Shown here piece by piece: positions 1 to 8,690 of a stretch of 47,002 nucleotides of DNA. The notes under the pieces were generated by a model. It had not been told where the DNA came from. It saw nothing but the letters and a program-made list of their open reading frames with translations, and did not search any database. This stretch comes from Mucilaginibacter sp. (GTDB taxonomy: Bacteria > Bacteroidota > Bacteroidia > Sphingobacteriales > Sphingobacteriaceae). The translations under genes were made by a program, and so were the position numbers. The stretch spans positions 1 to 47,002 of the forward strand of contig JAQBOK010000128.1 of NCBI GenBank assembly GCA_028288085.1, given 5' to 3'. Position 1 is the stretch's first letter. The number at the start of each line of letters is the position of its first letter.

Positions 1-8
1 TTAAACCC

Positions 9-40
9 TAAACGCTCTTGCATTACTGCAAGGGCGTTTA
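9..40. terminator. 14-bp stem hairpin (TAAACGCTCTTGCA-TTAC-TGCAAGGGCGTTTA), terminator-like
   Basis: Inverted repeat read directly, with one G:T wobble; located at the window edge in non-coding sequence. Confidence 0.6.
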
Positions 41-353
41 GGTAAATGAGGGTATACAAATCACGAATCGTTCTATACTGATTTTAAGCGAATTGTAAAC
101 CTCCACATGCGAATGAAAGAGTTTGATTCGATAAAGAAAGGCAGTAGTTACTGATGAATTTAGAGAACAAAAACCCACAATGATAGATTCTGTGGCTTTG
201 CTCCACTCTGATATCCTCTGATTTTCCGGGGGCTCGTGTCAATTTTCTTTGTTACAGCTTATAGCCACAATCAAGTCCTTTATCACGGGACAGAAAATTA
301 CTCCGCTTTAATAATTTTTGTATTAGATGACCATTTGTAGAGAAATAACAATC

Positions 354-369
354 AGTAAATCGTTTTAGC
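354..369. promoter_or_regulatory. LacI-type operator AGTAAATC|GTTTTAGC upstream of the GH2 gene
   Basis: Matches the recurring motif GCTAAATC|GATTTAGC found upstream of most PUL units; 41 bp before the ATG at 411. Confidence 0.65.
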
Positions 370-410
370 TAATATTTTCTTTAAATTGCATTCGAAAATA
401 TACCGTCATT

Positions 411-3068
411 ATGAAACCAATCTTCGGCCTGATAATTATAAATCTACTGTTTCTTCAAAACGTATCGAACGCACAAAAGATAGTATTGAACTGGAAATTG
501 CACCCTCAGCAAGAAAACACCTACAGCATAAAACAACTATCTAAGCCTGGTTTTAATACTAAGAGCTGGATTAATGCGATAGTACCCGGAACCGTATTTT
601 ATTCCTATGTAAAGGCCGGCAAAGAGAGCAACCCCGATTATGCAGATAATATTTATAAAGTTAATAAAGCAAAATACAACCGTCCGTTTTGGTACCGTAC
701 AGAATTTTCTGCTAAAGGCTTTGCCCCAGGAAAAAGAATATGGCTCAACTTTAATGGCATCCATAAACGAGGTGAAATTTATTTAAATGGAAGCCACATT
801 GGGACAGTTAAAGGTATTGTAGAGAGGGGACTGTATGACGTGACCACGTTGCTGAATAAAAAAAGCGCGAACGTTATTTTAGTATTGGTTGTACCTCCCC
901 GTAATGATGCTGAACATAATCACCCCATGGCCAATTGGGAAAGTCCTACTTACATTAGCAGCGGAAGTTGGGACTGGATGCCCGCAGTGCCGGGATTAAA
1001 CAGCGGCATTACCGATACGGTTAGCATAACTGCAAAAGGCCCTATAGCTGTTTCAGATCCCTGGATACATACCAGCATGCCCGACAAAAACACGGCAAAT
1101 TTAACAGTTAATGTTCACCTCAATAACACATCATCTTCAACAGTAAGTGGCCAGGTTAAATTCAACATTAACCCGGGTAATATCACCGTTAACGGCCCTA
1201 TACTTACATTAAATGCCAATAGCAGCCAAACCGCAAATTACGATTGGACACAGTTTTCGCAATTAAAAATTAAAAATCCTAAACTATGGTGGCCAAACGG
1301 TTATGGCGGCAAAGCAGACGGGACTCAAAATTTATATACCTGTAGGGTTACTTTTAATGTTGGTGGAGTAACACCGTCTGACGTGGTTACAAAAGCCTTT
1401 GGAATAAGAAAGATCACTGCCGACACGACCTCGCTTAACGGGCCATTGCGTGTTTATGTTAATGATGTGCCTATATTGTTAAAGGGCGGTAACTGGGGTA
1501 TGAGCGATTATATGCTGAAGGCGCGCGGTAAAGATTATGATACCCGCATCAGGTTTCATAAGGAAATGAATTTTAATATCATCAGGAATTGGACCGGTGA
1601 AGTTACCGACGAGGCCTTTTATAACTATTGTGATAAATATGGCATTATGGTTTGGGACGATTTCTGGCTGAATAATTTCGGGCAAATTGACAGCCTGGAA
1701 ATATTTAAGCGCAATGCCATAGAAAAAGTTAAAAAACTAAGGGATCATCCTTCTATAGTTATATGGTGCGGTGCTAATGAGGGCGTACCAGGTGGCAACC
1801 CCAAAGGGCCACTAAACGAAGTGATCAAAAATGCCATTAAAGATAATGACGGCGAGGACAGGTTGTATCTTGCTCGATCAAATGCGGGGGAAACTAATCC
1901 AAACTTTTCTATTCATGGCGGCAGTCGGGTTTTATCGGGCAGCGGGCTTTGGAGTAATGCCGACCCTAAAACCTATTTTACTGATCCGCATAATGGCTAT
2001 TTGTTCTCTAAGGATTCTTATGGATTGCGTAGCGAGTTGGGGACGGCTACCTTTGTAAACGAAGAAAGCTTTAAAAAATTCATGCCTGCCGACTACTGGG
2101 TGGCTCCAACAACAGAGGCCGTTAACAGTAAAACTAATATGTGGGCCCGGCATTATTTTAGCACAGACGGAGCCCTGGGCGGGGGTTCTGACCCGGTTAA
2201 ATATATCAATACAATCAATAACAGCTACGGTAAAGCTACCTCGTTAGCAGACTTTTGCAAAAAAGCCCAGATGCTAAATGTGGAAACTATGAAAGCCATG
2301 TTCGAATCATGGAATGACCATATGTGGAACGACGCTTCGGGTATGCTGATATGGATGAGCCAATCGGCCTATCCATCCATGATATGGCAAACGTACGATT
2401 ATTATTATGACTTGACAGGTGCATACTTTGGTGCTAAAACAGCTTGTGAACCTGTTCATATACAATGGAACCCGGCTACAAATGCTATTAAAATAATTAA
2501 TAATAAGCCTTACAATCTAATGGCGTTAACTGCTGATGCATCTGTTTACAATATAGATGGCCAAATAGTGCCGGAATATTCATTCAAAAAACAAATGAAT
2601 GTGAATGCCACCTCGGCAACGGAGGCGTTCAAAGTCTTTGAAAATAGCGTTGGCCTGCCAAAACTATCTTCTGTCCATTTCTTAAAACTAAAGCTATTTA
2701 ATTCGCAGCATAAATTGTTATCTGAGAACTTTTACTGGATCGGAAATACTTATTTAGATTATACAGCCCTAAATAAAATGCCTTCTGTGAGTTCAAGTTT
2801 GACTGTGAGCCAACCAATAGTATCTACAGCAAAAAACAAAATTAACAAATTGCTTAAATATGTCATTTTAAATAGCTCAAAAACCACAGCTGCTTTTGGT
2901 ATCCGGGTGCAGTTATTAAATAATGCAGGGGAGCAGTTGCTGCCCGCTTTATACAACAATAACTATTTTTCTTTAATGCAGGGTGAAGCTGAAACTCTTG
3001 AAGTAGAAATTGATCCTAATCTGCTTAAGCACGGCTATAAATTACAGGTTAAAGCGTACAATAATTAA
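411..3068 (+). CDS. Glycoside hydrolase family 2 (exo-beta-glucosaminidase / beta-mannosidase-like), secreted
   Basis: 885 aa ORF with N-terminal signal peptide; GH2 motifs 'RNWTGEVTDEAFYNYCDKYGIMVWDDFW', 'VIWCGANEG' (acid/base) and 'RSELGT' (candidate nucleophile region). Confidence 0.85.
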   Translation: MKPIFGLIIINLLFLQNVSNAQKIVLNWKLHPQQENTYSIKQLSKPGFNTKSWINAIVPGTVFYSYVKAGKESNPDYADNIYKVNKAKYNRPFWYRTEFSAKGFAPGKRIWLNFNGIHKRGEIYLNGSHIGTVKGIVERGLYDVTTLLNKKSANVILVLVVPPRNDAEHNHPMANWESPTYISSGSWDWMPAVPGLNSGITDTVSITAKGPIAVSDPWIHTSMPDKNTANLTVNVHLNNTSSSTVSGQVKFNINPGNITVNGPILTLNANSSQTANYDWTQFSQLKIKNPKLWWPNGYGGKADGTQNLYTCRVTFNVGGVTPSDVVTKAFGIRKITADTTSLNGPLRVYVNDVPILLKGGNWGMSDYMLKARGKDYDTRIRFHKEMNFNIIRNWTGEVTDEAFYNYCDKYGIMVWDDFWLNNFGQIDSLEIFKRNAIEKVKKLRDHPSIVIWCGANEGVPGGNPKGPLNEVIKNAIKDNDGEDRLYLARSNAGETNPNFSIHGGSRVLSGSGLWSNADPKTYFTDPHNGYLFSKDSYGLRSELGTATFVNEESFKKFMPADYWVAPTTEAVNSKTNMWARHYFSTDGALGGGSDPVKYINTINNSYGKATSLADFCKKAQMLNVETMKAMFESWNDHMWNDASGMLIWMSQSAYPSMIWQTYDYYYDLTGAYFGAKTACEPVHIQWNPATNAIKIINNKPYNLMALTADASVYNIDGQIVPEYSFKKQMNVNATSATEAFKVFENSVGLPKLSSVHFLKLKLFNSQHKLLSENFYWIGNTYLDYTALNKMPSVSSSLTVSQPIVSTAKNKINKLLKYVILNSSKTTAAFGIRVQLLNNAGEQLLPALYNNNYFSLMQGEAETLEVEIDPNLLKHGYKLQVKAYNN

Positions 3069-3091
3069 TATAGCAAGCTATTCGCTGTAGA

Positions 3092-4114
3092 TTATCGTGT
3101 TGTGGTTTTTGAAGATCCTCTTATATTAAAGTCGGTTTTTAGTATAATAGATTGTGAGCTGATGTGCTGAGATGACGTATTTAATTTATTTAACAAAACG
3201 GTAATAACACTATCTGCAATGGCCTCAATTGGCTGTGCTATGGCCGTAACGGGGGGCGAAAAAAGCTTAAATACATCATAATCATCGAATGAAACCACGG
3301 CCAGGTCTGATGGGACTTTTATGCCAAGACTATTGATTACTTTTAATCCACATGTACCCACATGGTTAGTGCCAAAAAAAACAGCGTCCAGTTTTTTATT
3401 CTTTTTAAGGAAATTAGTAATCGGAGCTATGATCAGATCTTCGTTTTGGTTAAAGACAATCTCCTCAACAACGGGCTTATAGCCACTTTCGTTCAAGGCA
3501 TTATGATAGCCTTGTAAGCGAGCCTGCATTTGCGTTTGCCCCGAAGCAAACGTGATAAAAGCGATATCCTTATACCCTTGTTGAATAAGGTGCTTTGTTG
3601 CGTTGTAACTGCTGAACAAGTTATCTATTTCTACAAAATCGGTGCTTACATTAGGTAAATGCCTGTCAAAAAGAACTACAGGCATCCCATCTTTTAACAA
3701 TGACCTGATATCGTCTTCAATACCTTTTGGTGGGGCAATGATATAGCCATCTACATGCCTGTCGCGAAACATGTTGATCAGTTCCCGGGTTTTAAGGGTG
3801 TCGTTATCGGTACTGCAGTAGATTATTTTATACCCATTTTTATAAGCCCTGTCCTCAATAAGCCTGGCAATAGCCGAAAAAAATGGGTTAGAAATATCCT
3901 CAACCATCAGCCCAATGATGTTAGACTTACCTGTACGTAAGCTTTTCGCCAACGAATTAGGTTTGTATCCCACCTCTTCCACAAATTTCTGAACACGCTC
4001 TACCAATTCCTTACCTATTCTTTTTTCTTCTGCACGCCCGTTCAGAATAAATGAAATGGTTGTTTTTGAAACATTAAGGTGGTTGGCTATATCTACTATT
4101 GAAAGTTTTTTCAC
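3092..4114 (-). CDS. LacI family transcriptional regulator
   Basis: N-terminal HTH 'LSIVDIANHLNVSKTTISFILNG', hinge 'YKPNSLAKSLRTGKS' and a periplasmic-binding-like sensor domain. Confidence 0.95.
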   Translation of the reverse strand: MKKLSIVDIANHLNVSKTTISFILNGRAEEKRIGKELVERVQKFVEEVGYKPNSLAKSLRTGKSNIIGLMVEDISNPFFSAIARLIEDRAYKNGYKIIYCSTDNDTLKTRELINMFRDRHVDGYIIAPPKGIEDDIRSLLKDGMPVVLFDRHLPNVSTDFVEIDNLFSSYNATKHLIQQGYKDIAFITFASGQTQMQARLQGYHNALNESGYKPVVEEIVFNQNEDLIIAPITNFLKKNKKLDAVFFGTNHVGTCGLKVINSLGIKVPSDLAVVSFDDYDVFKLFSPPVTAIAQPIEAIADSVITVLLNKLNTSSQHISSQSIILKTDFNIRGSSKTTTR

Positions 4115-4144
4115 TTGTTATATTTATAAAATCAAATATAATGA

Positions 4145-4156
4145 TATCTTAAGATA
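4145..4156. promoter_or_regulatory. Perfect 12-bp palindrome TATCTTAAGATA in the lacI upstream region
   Basis: Direct reading; adjacent to the LacI-type operator at 4163. Confidence 0.3.
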
Positions 4157-4162
4157 AATGCA

Positions 4163-4178
4163 GTTAAATCGATTTATC
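4163..4178. promoter_or_regulatory. LacI-type operator GTTAAATC|GATTTATC upstream of lacI (autoregulation candidate)
   Basis: Palindrome matching the recurring PUL motif, between the MFS stop and the lacI start. Confidence 0.65.
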
Positions 4179-4200
4179 AGCCCGTGCAACGCACAATAGG

Positions 4201-5445
4201 TTATTTATTATTTATCCCCAATTTATTCACCTTATTATAGCTGTAACCAAATACAAATATTACCGTGTAACAAATAATTGGCAAATAATAAGCATTAGCT
4301 ACACTATGATTAGCTATAAGACCCATCAATGGCGGGAAAATACCGCCGCCAACAACGCCCATAACAATAAAAGAAGAAGCCTGCTGGGTTTGCTTGCCCA
4401 GATCTTTTAAGCCCAGGCTAAATATGGTTGGGAACATAATACTGAAAAAGAAGTTGATAAACAGCAATGCAATAAAAGAAACCCAACCAAAACTTTGAGC
4501 CACTATGATACACATTACAATATTGCTCAGGGCGAACGTGGCAAGTAGTTTATTAGGAGCTATATAGCGCATTAACACCGTACCGGCGGAGCGCCCAACA
4601 ACCATCATAATCATACTTAAAGAAAAAAAATAGCCCGCTTTTTCATCGGTGAAATGCATTACATCGTGTCCATAATTGATAAAATAGGCCCAGGTACCAC
4701 CTTGCGCTGCAACATTAAACAATTGCGCTATGGCCGCAAACACAAAATGTTTATGCTGAAATAGCGTTTTATCTACATGTTCTACCGGGACAACTGCATA
4801 TGCATCTGTTGTTGCGTTATGATAATCGCCAAGTTGGGGTACTTTTACAAAGGCAAAGGCTACACCAATCAGTACAATCACGGTACCTATTACAATATAT
4901 AAATGCTTTACAGATACCAAATCGTTAGAGTGCTCCTGCCCTGCTTTTAAAATAAAATAGCTGCCGATAAGTGGGCCAATAACACCGCCCAAACCATTAA
5001 ATGCCTGGGAGAAATTAATACGTTGATCGCTGGTGCGCTGGTCGCCAAGAGATGCTACAAACGGGTGTGCAACGGTTTCCAATGTAGCCAGGCCACAGGC
5101 TAAAACAAAAAGAGCTATCCTGAAAAAATTGAAAGAATCGGCATTGGCAGCAGGAACAAACAGGAATGCCCCGGTAGCATACAGGAATAAACCCAGAAGC
5201 ACACCCCTTTTGTAACCAAATTTTTTCATAAAAATGCCAGCTGGGATACCCATTACAGCGTATGCCCCAAACATGGATAACTGTACCAGCGCAGAGCGGG
5301 ATTTTGATACATGCAGCACGTTTTGAAAATGCCTGTTCAGCACATCACCAAGTGTTAAAGCAATACCCCAGAGCATAAATAGCGATGTGATAAATAGCAG
5401 GATCACCACGTATTTGCGTTCGGTAAAATTGGGTTTAGCGTCCAT
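4201..5445 (-). CDS. MFS sugar permease, FHS / L-fucose:H+ symporter (FucP)-like
   Basis: 414 aa with about 12 hydrophobic segments; FHS-like N-terminus 'FMLWGIALTLGDVLNRHFQ' and 'SQAFNGLGGVIGPLIGSYFI'. Confidence 0.85.
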   Translation of the reverse strand: MDAKPNFTERKYVVILLFITSLFMLWGIALTLGDVLNRHFQNVLHVSKSRSALVQLSMFGAYAVMGIPAGIFMKKFGYKRGVLLGLFLYATGAFLFVPAANADSFNFFRIALFVLACGLATLETVAHPFVASLGDQRTSDQRINFSQAFNGLGGVIGPLIGSYFILKAGQEHSNDLVSVKHLYIVIGTVIVLIGVAFAFVKVPQLGDYHNATTDAYAVVPVEHVDKTLFQHKHFVFAAIAQLFNVAAQGGTWAYFINYGHDVMHFTDEKAGYFFSLSMIMMVVGRSAGTVLMRYIAPNKLLATFALSNIVMCIIVAQSFGWVSFIALLFINFFFSIMFPTIFSLGLKDLGKQTQQASSFIVMGVVGGGIFPPLMGLIANHSVANAYYLPIICYTVIFVFGYSYNKVNKLGINNK

Positions 5446-5590
5446 TGATGAAAGCTTGATAATTTGGCTAATTAAGTGGCGCCCTAAAGTAAGTTAAAAC
5501 TTTACAGGTATCAAACTAACAATCTATTTTTCATCCAGGAATTGGCAACGATTTTCCTATCGATAATCAGTTTGCGCTTATAAATACAGA

Positions 5591-7870
5591 TCATTGCTGT
5601 TCACTTTTTGACAGTGAGAATGGTTTATCCTCTGTAGCCAACCCCCGGCTTGTGTTGGGTTTGTCGCCCATTTCAAAATGCAGGGTGCCGCCATTCATGA
5701 TCTCGGCATGGCTTATCCAGTTATGCGTATATGGCTTCCCGTTCAATGTTGCCGACTGGATATACACATTCTGGCTGCTATTATTATTGGCTTCAATGGT
5801 GAATTTGTTGCCATTTTCCAGCGTAATAGTCATCTTTTTAAAGGCAGGGCTACCTATCACATATTGGTCTGTACCGGGGCAAACGCTGTAAAAACCTGCG
5901 GCACTCAGCACGTACCATGATGACATTTGCCCCTCGTCTTCGTCACCCGGATAACCATTTTCGGTAGCATTATACATTTTATCCATTACCTCGCGCAGAT
6001 GCTGCTGCGCTTTCCAGGGCTGGCCCGCATAATTGTAAAGGTATATCATGTGCTGTATCGGTTCATTACCCTGCACATACTGGCCCATTTTAAAAGCTGC
6101 CATTTCTGTCATTTCATGAATTACCTGCCCATATCCACCTACTTTAATAGTTCCGGGTTGGGTAAATACGGCGTCCATTTTATCGGTAAAATTTTTGTCA
6201 CCACCCATTAAATTAATTAAGCCCTGCACATCCTGAAAAACCGACCTAGTCCAGTGCCATGCTTTCACTTCGGTATAGGGGCCGCCCCAGTCAAGTGGAT
6301 CAAAAGGTTCTATCCAATTGCCGTGGGCATCTTTAGCACGCATAAAGCCTGATTTGGTGTCATACAGGTTTTTATAGTTATACATTTGCCGGCCAAACAC
6401 GTTTTCATAATGGGAATCCCCGGTTTGTTTAGCCAACTGGTACCCGCAAAAATCATCGTACGCAAATTCAAGCGTCCATGCGGTGGATCCTTGGGTTTGT
6501 GGGGTGAAGGGTACGTAACCATCTGCAAAATATTCTTTCCAGCCAGGCCTGCCATTGGCACTTCCCCATGGCCCTTTATTAGTTGCTTCGTGGTAATAAG
6601 CGTCCAGGGCCCGTTTGGGGTCAAATGTTCGGATACCTTTTACCCAGGCATCGGTTAACAATGATATGGCGTGATTACCTAACATGCCACCTGTTTCCGC
6701 GGGGAAAGACCATGCAGGAAGCCAGCTGCATTGTTGCTGCGCATCCAGTAAAGCATTTACATATTGACCTTCCATTTTGGGGTGCATAATGGTATTTAAG
6801 GGGAATTGCGCTCGGAAAGTATCCCAAAAGCCATTATCTGTATACATATAACCGTCGTGAATTGCACCATCGTAAGGGCTATAATAATATGGCTTACCAT
6901 CCTTGCCATATTCAAAAAATTGATGCGAAAACAAATTTGCGTGGTACAGGCAGGAGTAAAATGTCGCTTTTTGTTCTTCCGTTCCACCTTCAACCAACAT
7001 TCTGCCCAACAAAGTATTCCACACTTTATCAGCTGCTTTATGGGTTTCATCAAATGATTTGTATTGGCCTAATTCTTTTTGTAAAGTCAGTTCAGCCTGT
7101 TCTGAACTTATATAAGATGAGGCTACTTTTGCCTGTACCGTTTCGCCATCTTTAAATTTGATGTATGCGCCGACGCCGTCACCTTCGGCCTCTATTTGCT
7201 GAGCGCTTAGGGTATTTTTTTTATTTTCCCAGGTTCCGTAAGCTGTAAATGGTTTATCAAATACAATTACAAAATAATTTCTGAAGCTTTTTGGTGCCCA
7301 TCGGCAGTTATTTACCCAGCCGGTAATTGTCCTGTTAGCAGCATCAATTTTCACCATACTCATTTTGGTGTAGCCATCCAGCACCAGGTACGCGCCCTTG
7401 CTTTTAGGAAATGTGAACCGAAGATGGGCACCACGTTCTGTAGGGCTAATTTCGGTAGTGATGTTGTTACTCAACTTCACCTTATAATAACCCGGCTGAG
7501 CAATTTCATTATTATGGCTAAATGATGTGGCCCTTTCATCTTCGTTAACGACCAATTTGCCGGTAACAGGCATCAGGCTAAATACAGCATAATCATTCAC
7601 CCATGAACTGCATTGGTGCGATTGCTGAAAGCCACGAATGGTTTTTTCGAAATACTGATACTTCCAACCATCACCGTTCTTTCCGGTTTGGGGTGTCCAG
7701 GTGTTCATACCAAAAGGCAGCGACGTAGCCGGGTAAGTGTTACCATAAGAGAATTCGTACTTTGTGTTAGTGCCCTGCCGGGTATTAACATATTTAACCA
7801 GGTTTGTTTGCTGGGCAAACATGGCAGTGCTCAATAACAGTGCAGTGCAGGTAAGTATGCATTTATTCAT
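5591..7870 (-). CDS. Glycoside hydrolase family 92 (alpha-mannosidase), secreted
   Basis: GH92 signatures 'AETGGMLGNHAISLLTDAWVKGI', 'GNEPIQHMIYLYNYAG' and 'GDEDEGQMSSWYVLSAAGFYSVCPG'. True start probably MNKCILT at 7870; the ORF-track start at 7927 lies beyond a terminator-like hairpin. Confidence 0.93.
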   Translation of the reverse strand: MNKCILTCTALLLSTAMFAQQTNLVKYVNTRQGTNTKYEFSYGNTYPATSLPFGMNTWTPQTGKNGDGWKYQYFEKTIRGFQQSHQCSSWVNDYAVFSLMPVTGKLVVNEDERATSFSHNNEIAQPGYYKVKLSNNITTEISPTERGAHLRFTFPKSKGAYLVLDGYTKMSMVKIDAANRTITGWVNNCRWAPKSFRNYFVIVFDKPFTAYGTWENKKNTLSAQQIEAEGDGVGAYIKFKDGETVQAKVASSYISSEQAELTLQKELGQYKSFDETHKAADKVWNTLLGRMLVEGGTEEQKATFYSCLYHANLFSHQFFEYGKDGKPYYYSPYDGAIHDGYMYTDNGFWDTFRAQFPLNTIMHPKMEGQYVNALLDAQQQCSWLPAWSFPAETGGMLGNHAISLLTDAWVKGIRTFDPKRALDAYYHEATNKGPWGSANGRPGWKEYFADGYVPFTPQTQGSTAWTLEFAYDDFCGYQLAKQTGDSHYENVFGRQMYNYKNLYDTKSGFMRAKDAHGNWIEPFDPLDWGGPYTEVKAWHWTRSVFQDVQGLINLMGGDKNFTDKMDAVFTQPGTIKVGGYGQVIHEMTEMAAFKMGQYVQGNEPIQHMIYLYNYAGQPWKAQQHLREVMDKMYNATENGYPGDEDEGQMSSWYVLSAAGFYSVCPGTDQYVIGSPAFKKMTITLENGNKFTIEANNNSSQNVYIQSATLNGKPYTHNWISHAEIMNGGTLHFEMGDKPNTSRGLATEDKPFSLSKSEQQ

Positions 7871-7894
7871 TTGTATTTTATTAAAATCAATTAC

Positions 7895-7919
7895 AAAAAA
7901 GGAGGCGTTGCCACCTCCT
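7895..7919 (-). terminator. Intrinsic terminator-like hairpin AGGAGG-TGGCAACG-CCTCCT followed by T6, 25 nt before the GH92 start codon
   Basis: Minus-strand reading GAGGAGGTGGCAACGCCTCCTTTTTTG. Confidence 0.6.
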
Positions 7920-7948
7920 CTAACCAATATAAATCAATCTAAATTCTC

Positions 7949-8611
7949 CTAATTAATTGCAGCCTTATACAATAGTTCAGCTGCGTATTTGTTGCCCTCA
8001 TCGTTAAGGTGCACACCATCCTTTGTTAAAATGCCGTTGTCTTTATTTTGCGGGTTATTTTTAAGCCCATATTGATGAAATAAGCTGCGAAAATCAACCA
8101 GGCCGCAATTGTACTGCTTAGCCAGATCACGGATACTTTGCGAATATTTATTTAAATCGCCATCGAGCTCATTGGTGTAATCTGTTTTTTCGCCAACAGA
8201 TGCCGGTGTACACAATACCAGTTTAATGTTCTTAGCCTGGAATTTTTTTATCAAGGCTGTATAAAAACGACCAAACTTATCATAATCTGTACCGGTTCCG
8301 GCAAGCCGTTTATGCCATACATCATTTACGCCTACCCATATTACAACCACATCAGGGTTTTTAGCCAGCACATCATCTTCATACCGCAGGTACAGGTCAT
8401 AAATTTTGTTACCTCCAATGCCCGCACCGCTAACTGTATAATCGGCGTCTTTATGTTCATCTTTTAACCTTTGCTGTATGAGGGTAATAAAGCCCTGAGG
8501 CTGCACCGCATATTCGGTAATTGAATCACCAAAGAAAACCACGTTAACAGGCTTTTTCGGTGTAAATGACAATAAGGCAACTATAGTTGTCAATAGGATG
8601 ATCTTTTTCAC
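7949..8611 (-). CDS. SGNH/GDSL-family hydrolase (putative acyl/acetyl esterase), secreted
   Basis: 'VVFFGDSITEYA' (block I), 'GAGIGGNKIYD', 'VVIWVGVNDVW' and the C-terminal 'DGVHLNDEG' (DxxH). Confidence 0.9.
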   Translation of the reverse strand: MKKIILLTTIVALLSFTPKKPVNVVFFGDSITEYAVQPQGFITLIQQRLKDEHKDADYTVSGAGIGGNKIYDLYLRYEDDVLAKNPDVVVIWVGVNDVWHKRLAGTGTDYDKFGRFYTALIKKFQAKNIKLVLCTPASVGEKTDYTNELDGDLNKYSQSIRDLAKQYNCGLVDFRSLFHQYGLKNNPQNKDNGILTKDGVHLNDEGNKYAAELLYKAAIN

Positions 8612-8632
8612 AATGTATATTTAGGTGTAATT

Positions 8633-8648
8633 GCTAAATTGATTTAGC
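8633..8648. promoter_or_regulatory. LacI-type operator GCTAAATT|GATTTAGC upstream of the SGNH-GH92 unit
   Basis: Two perfect 7-nt arms; identical to the site at 31618-31633. Confidence 0.75.
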
Positions 8649-8690
8649 TAAAGTATAATATTATTTATTTTCTCGCAAATTAATTGCAAA

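Noticed and set aside
5446-5590. LacI-type operator upstream of the MFS permease
   Set aside because: Only weak half-site resemblance (TTGGCTAATTAAG); not counted in the regulon list.
6310-6624. 104-aa and other short ORFs inside GH92 (6386..6658, 6796..7053, 6862..7155)
   Set aside because: Alternative frames of a well-supported GH92 gene; composition not protein-like.
7871-7927. N-terminal extension of the GH92 ORF (MVRGGGNASFFVIDFNKIQ)
   Set aside because: It reads through the terminator-like hairpin and lacks signal-peptide character; the start at 7870 gives a clean signal peptide.
8633-8648. GCTAAATTGATTTAGC considered as a small terminator hairpin
   Set aside because: Only a 2-nt loop and no T-tract; its repetition upstream of other PUL genes fits an operator better.
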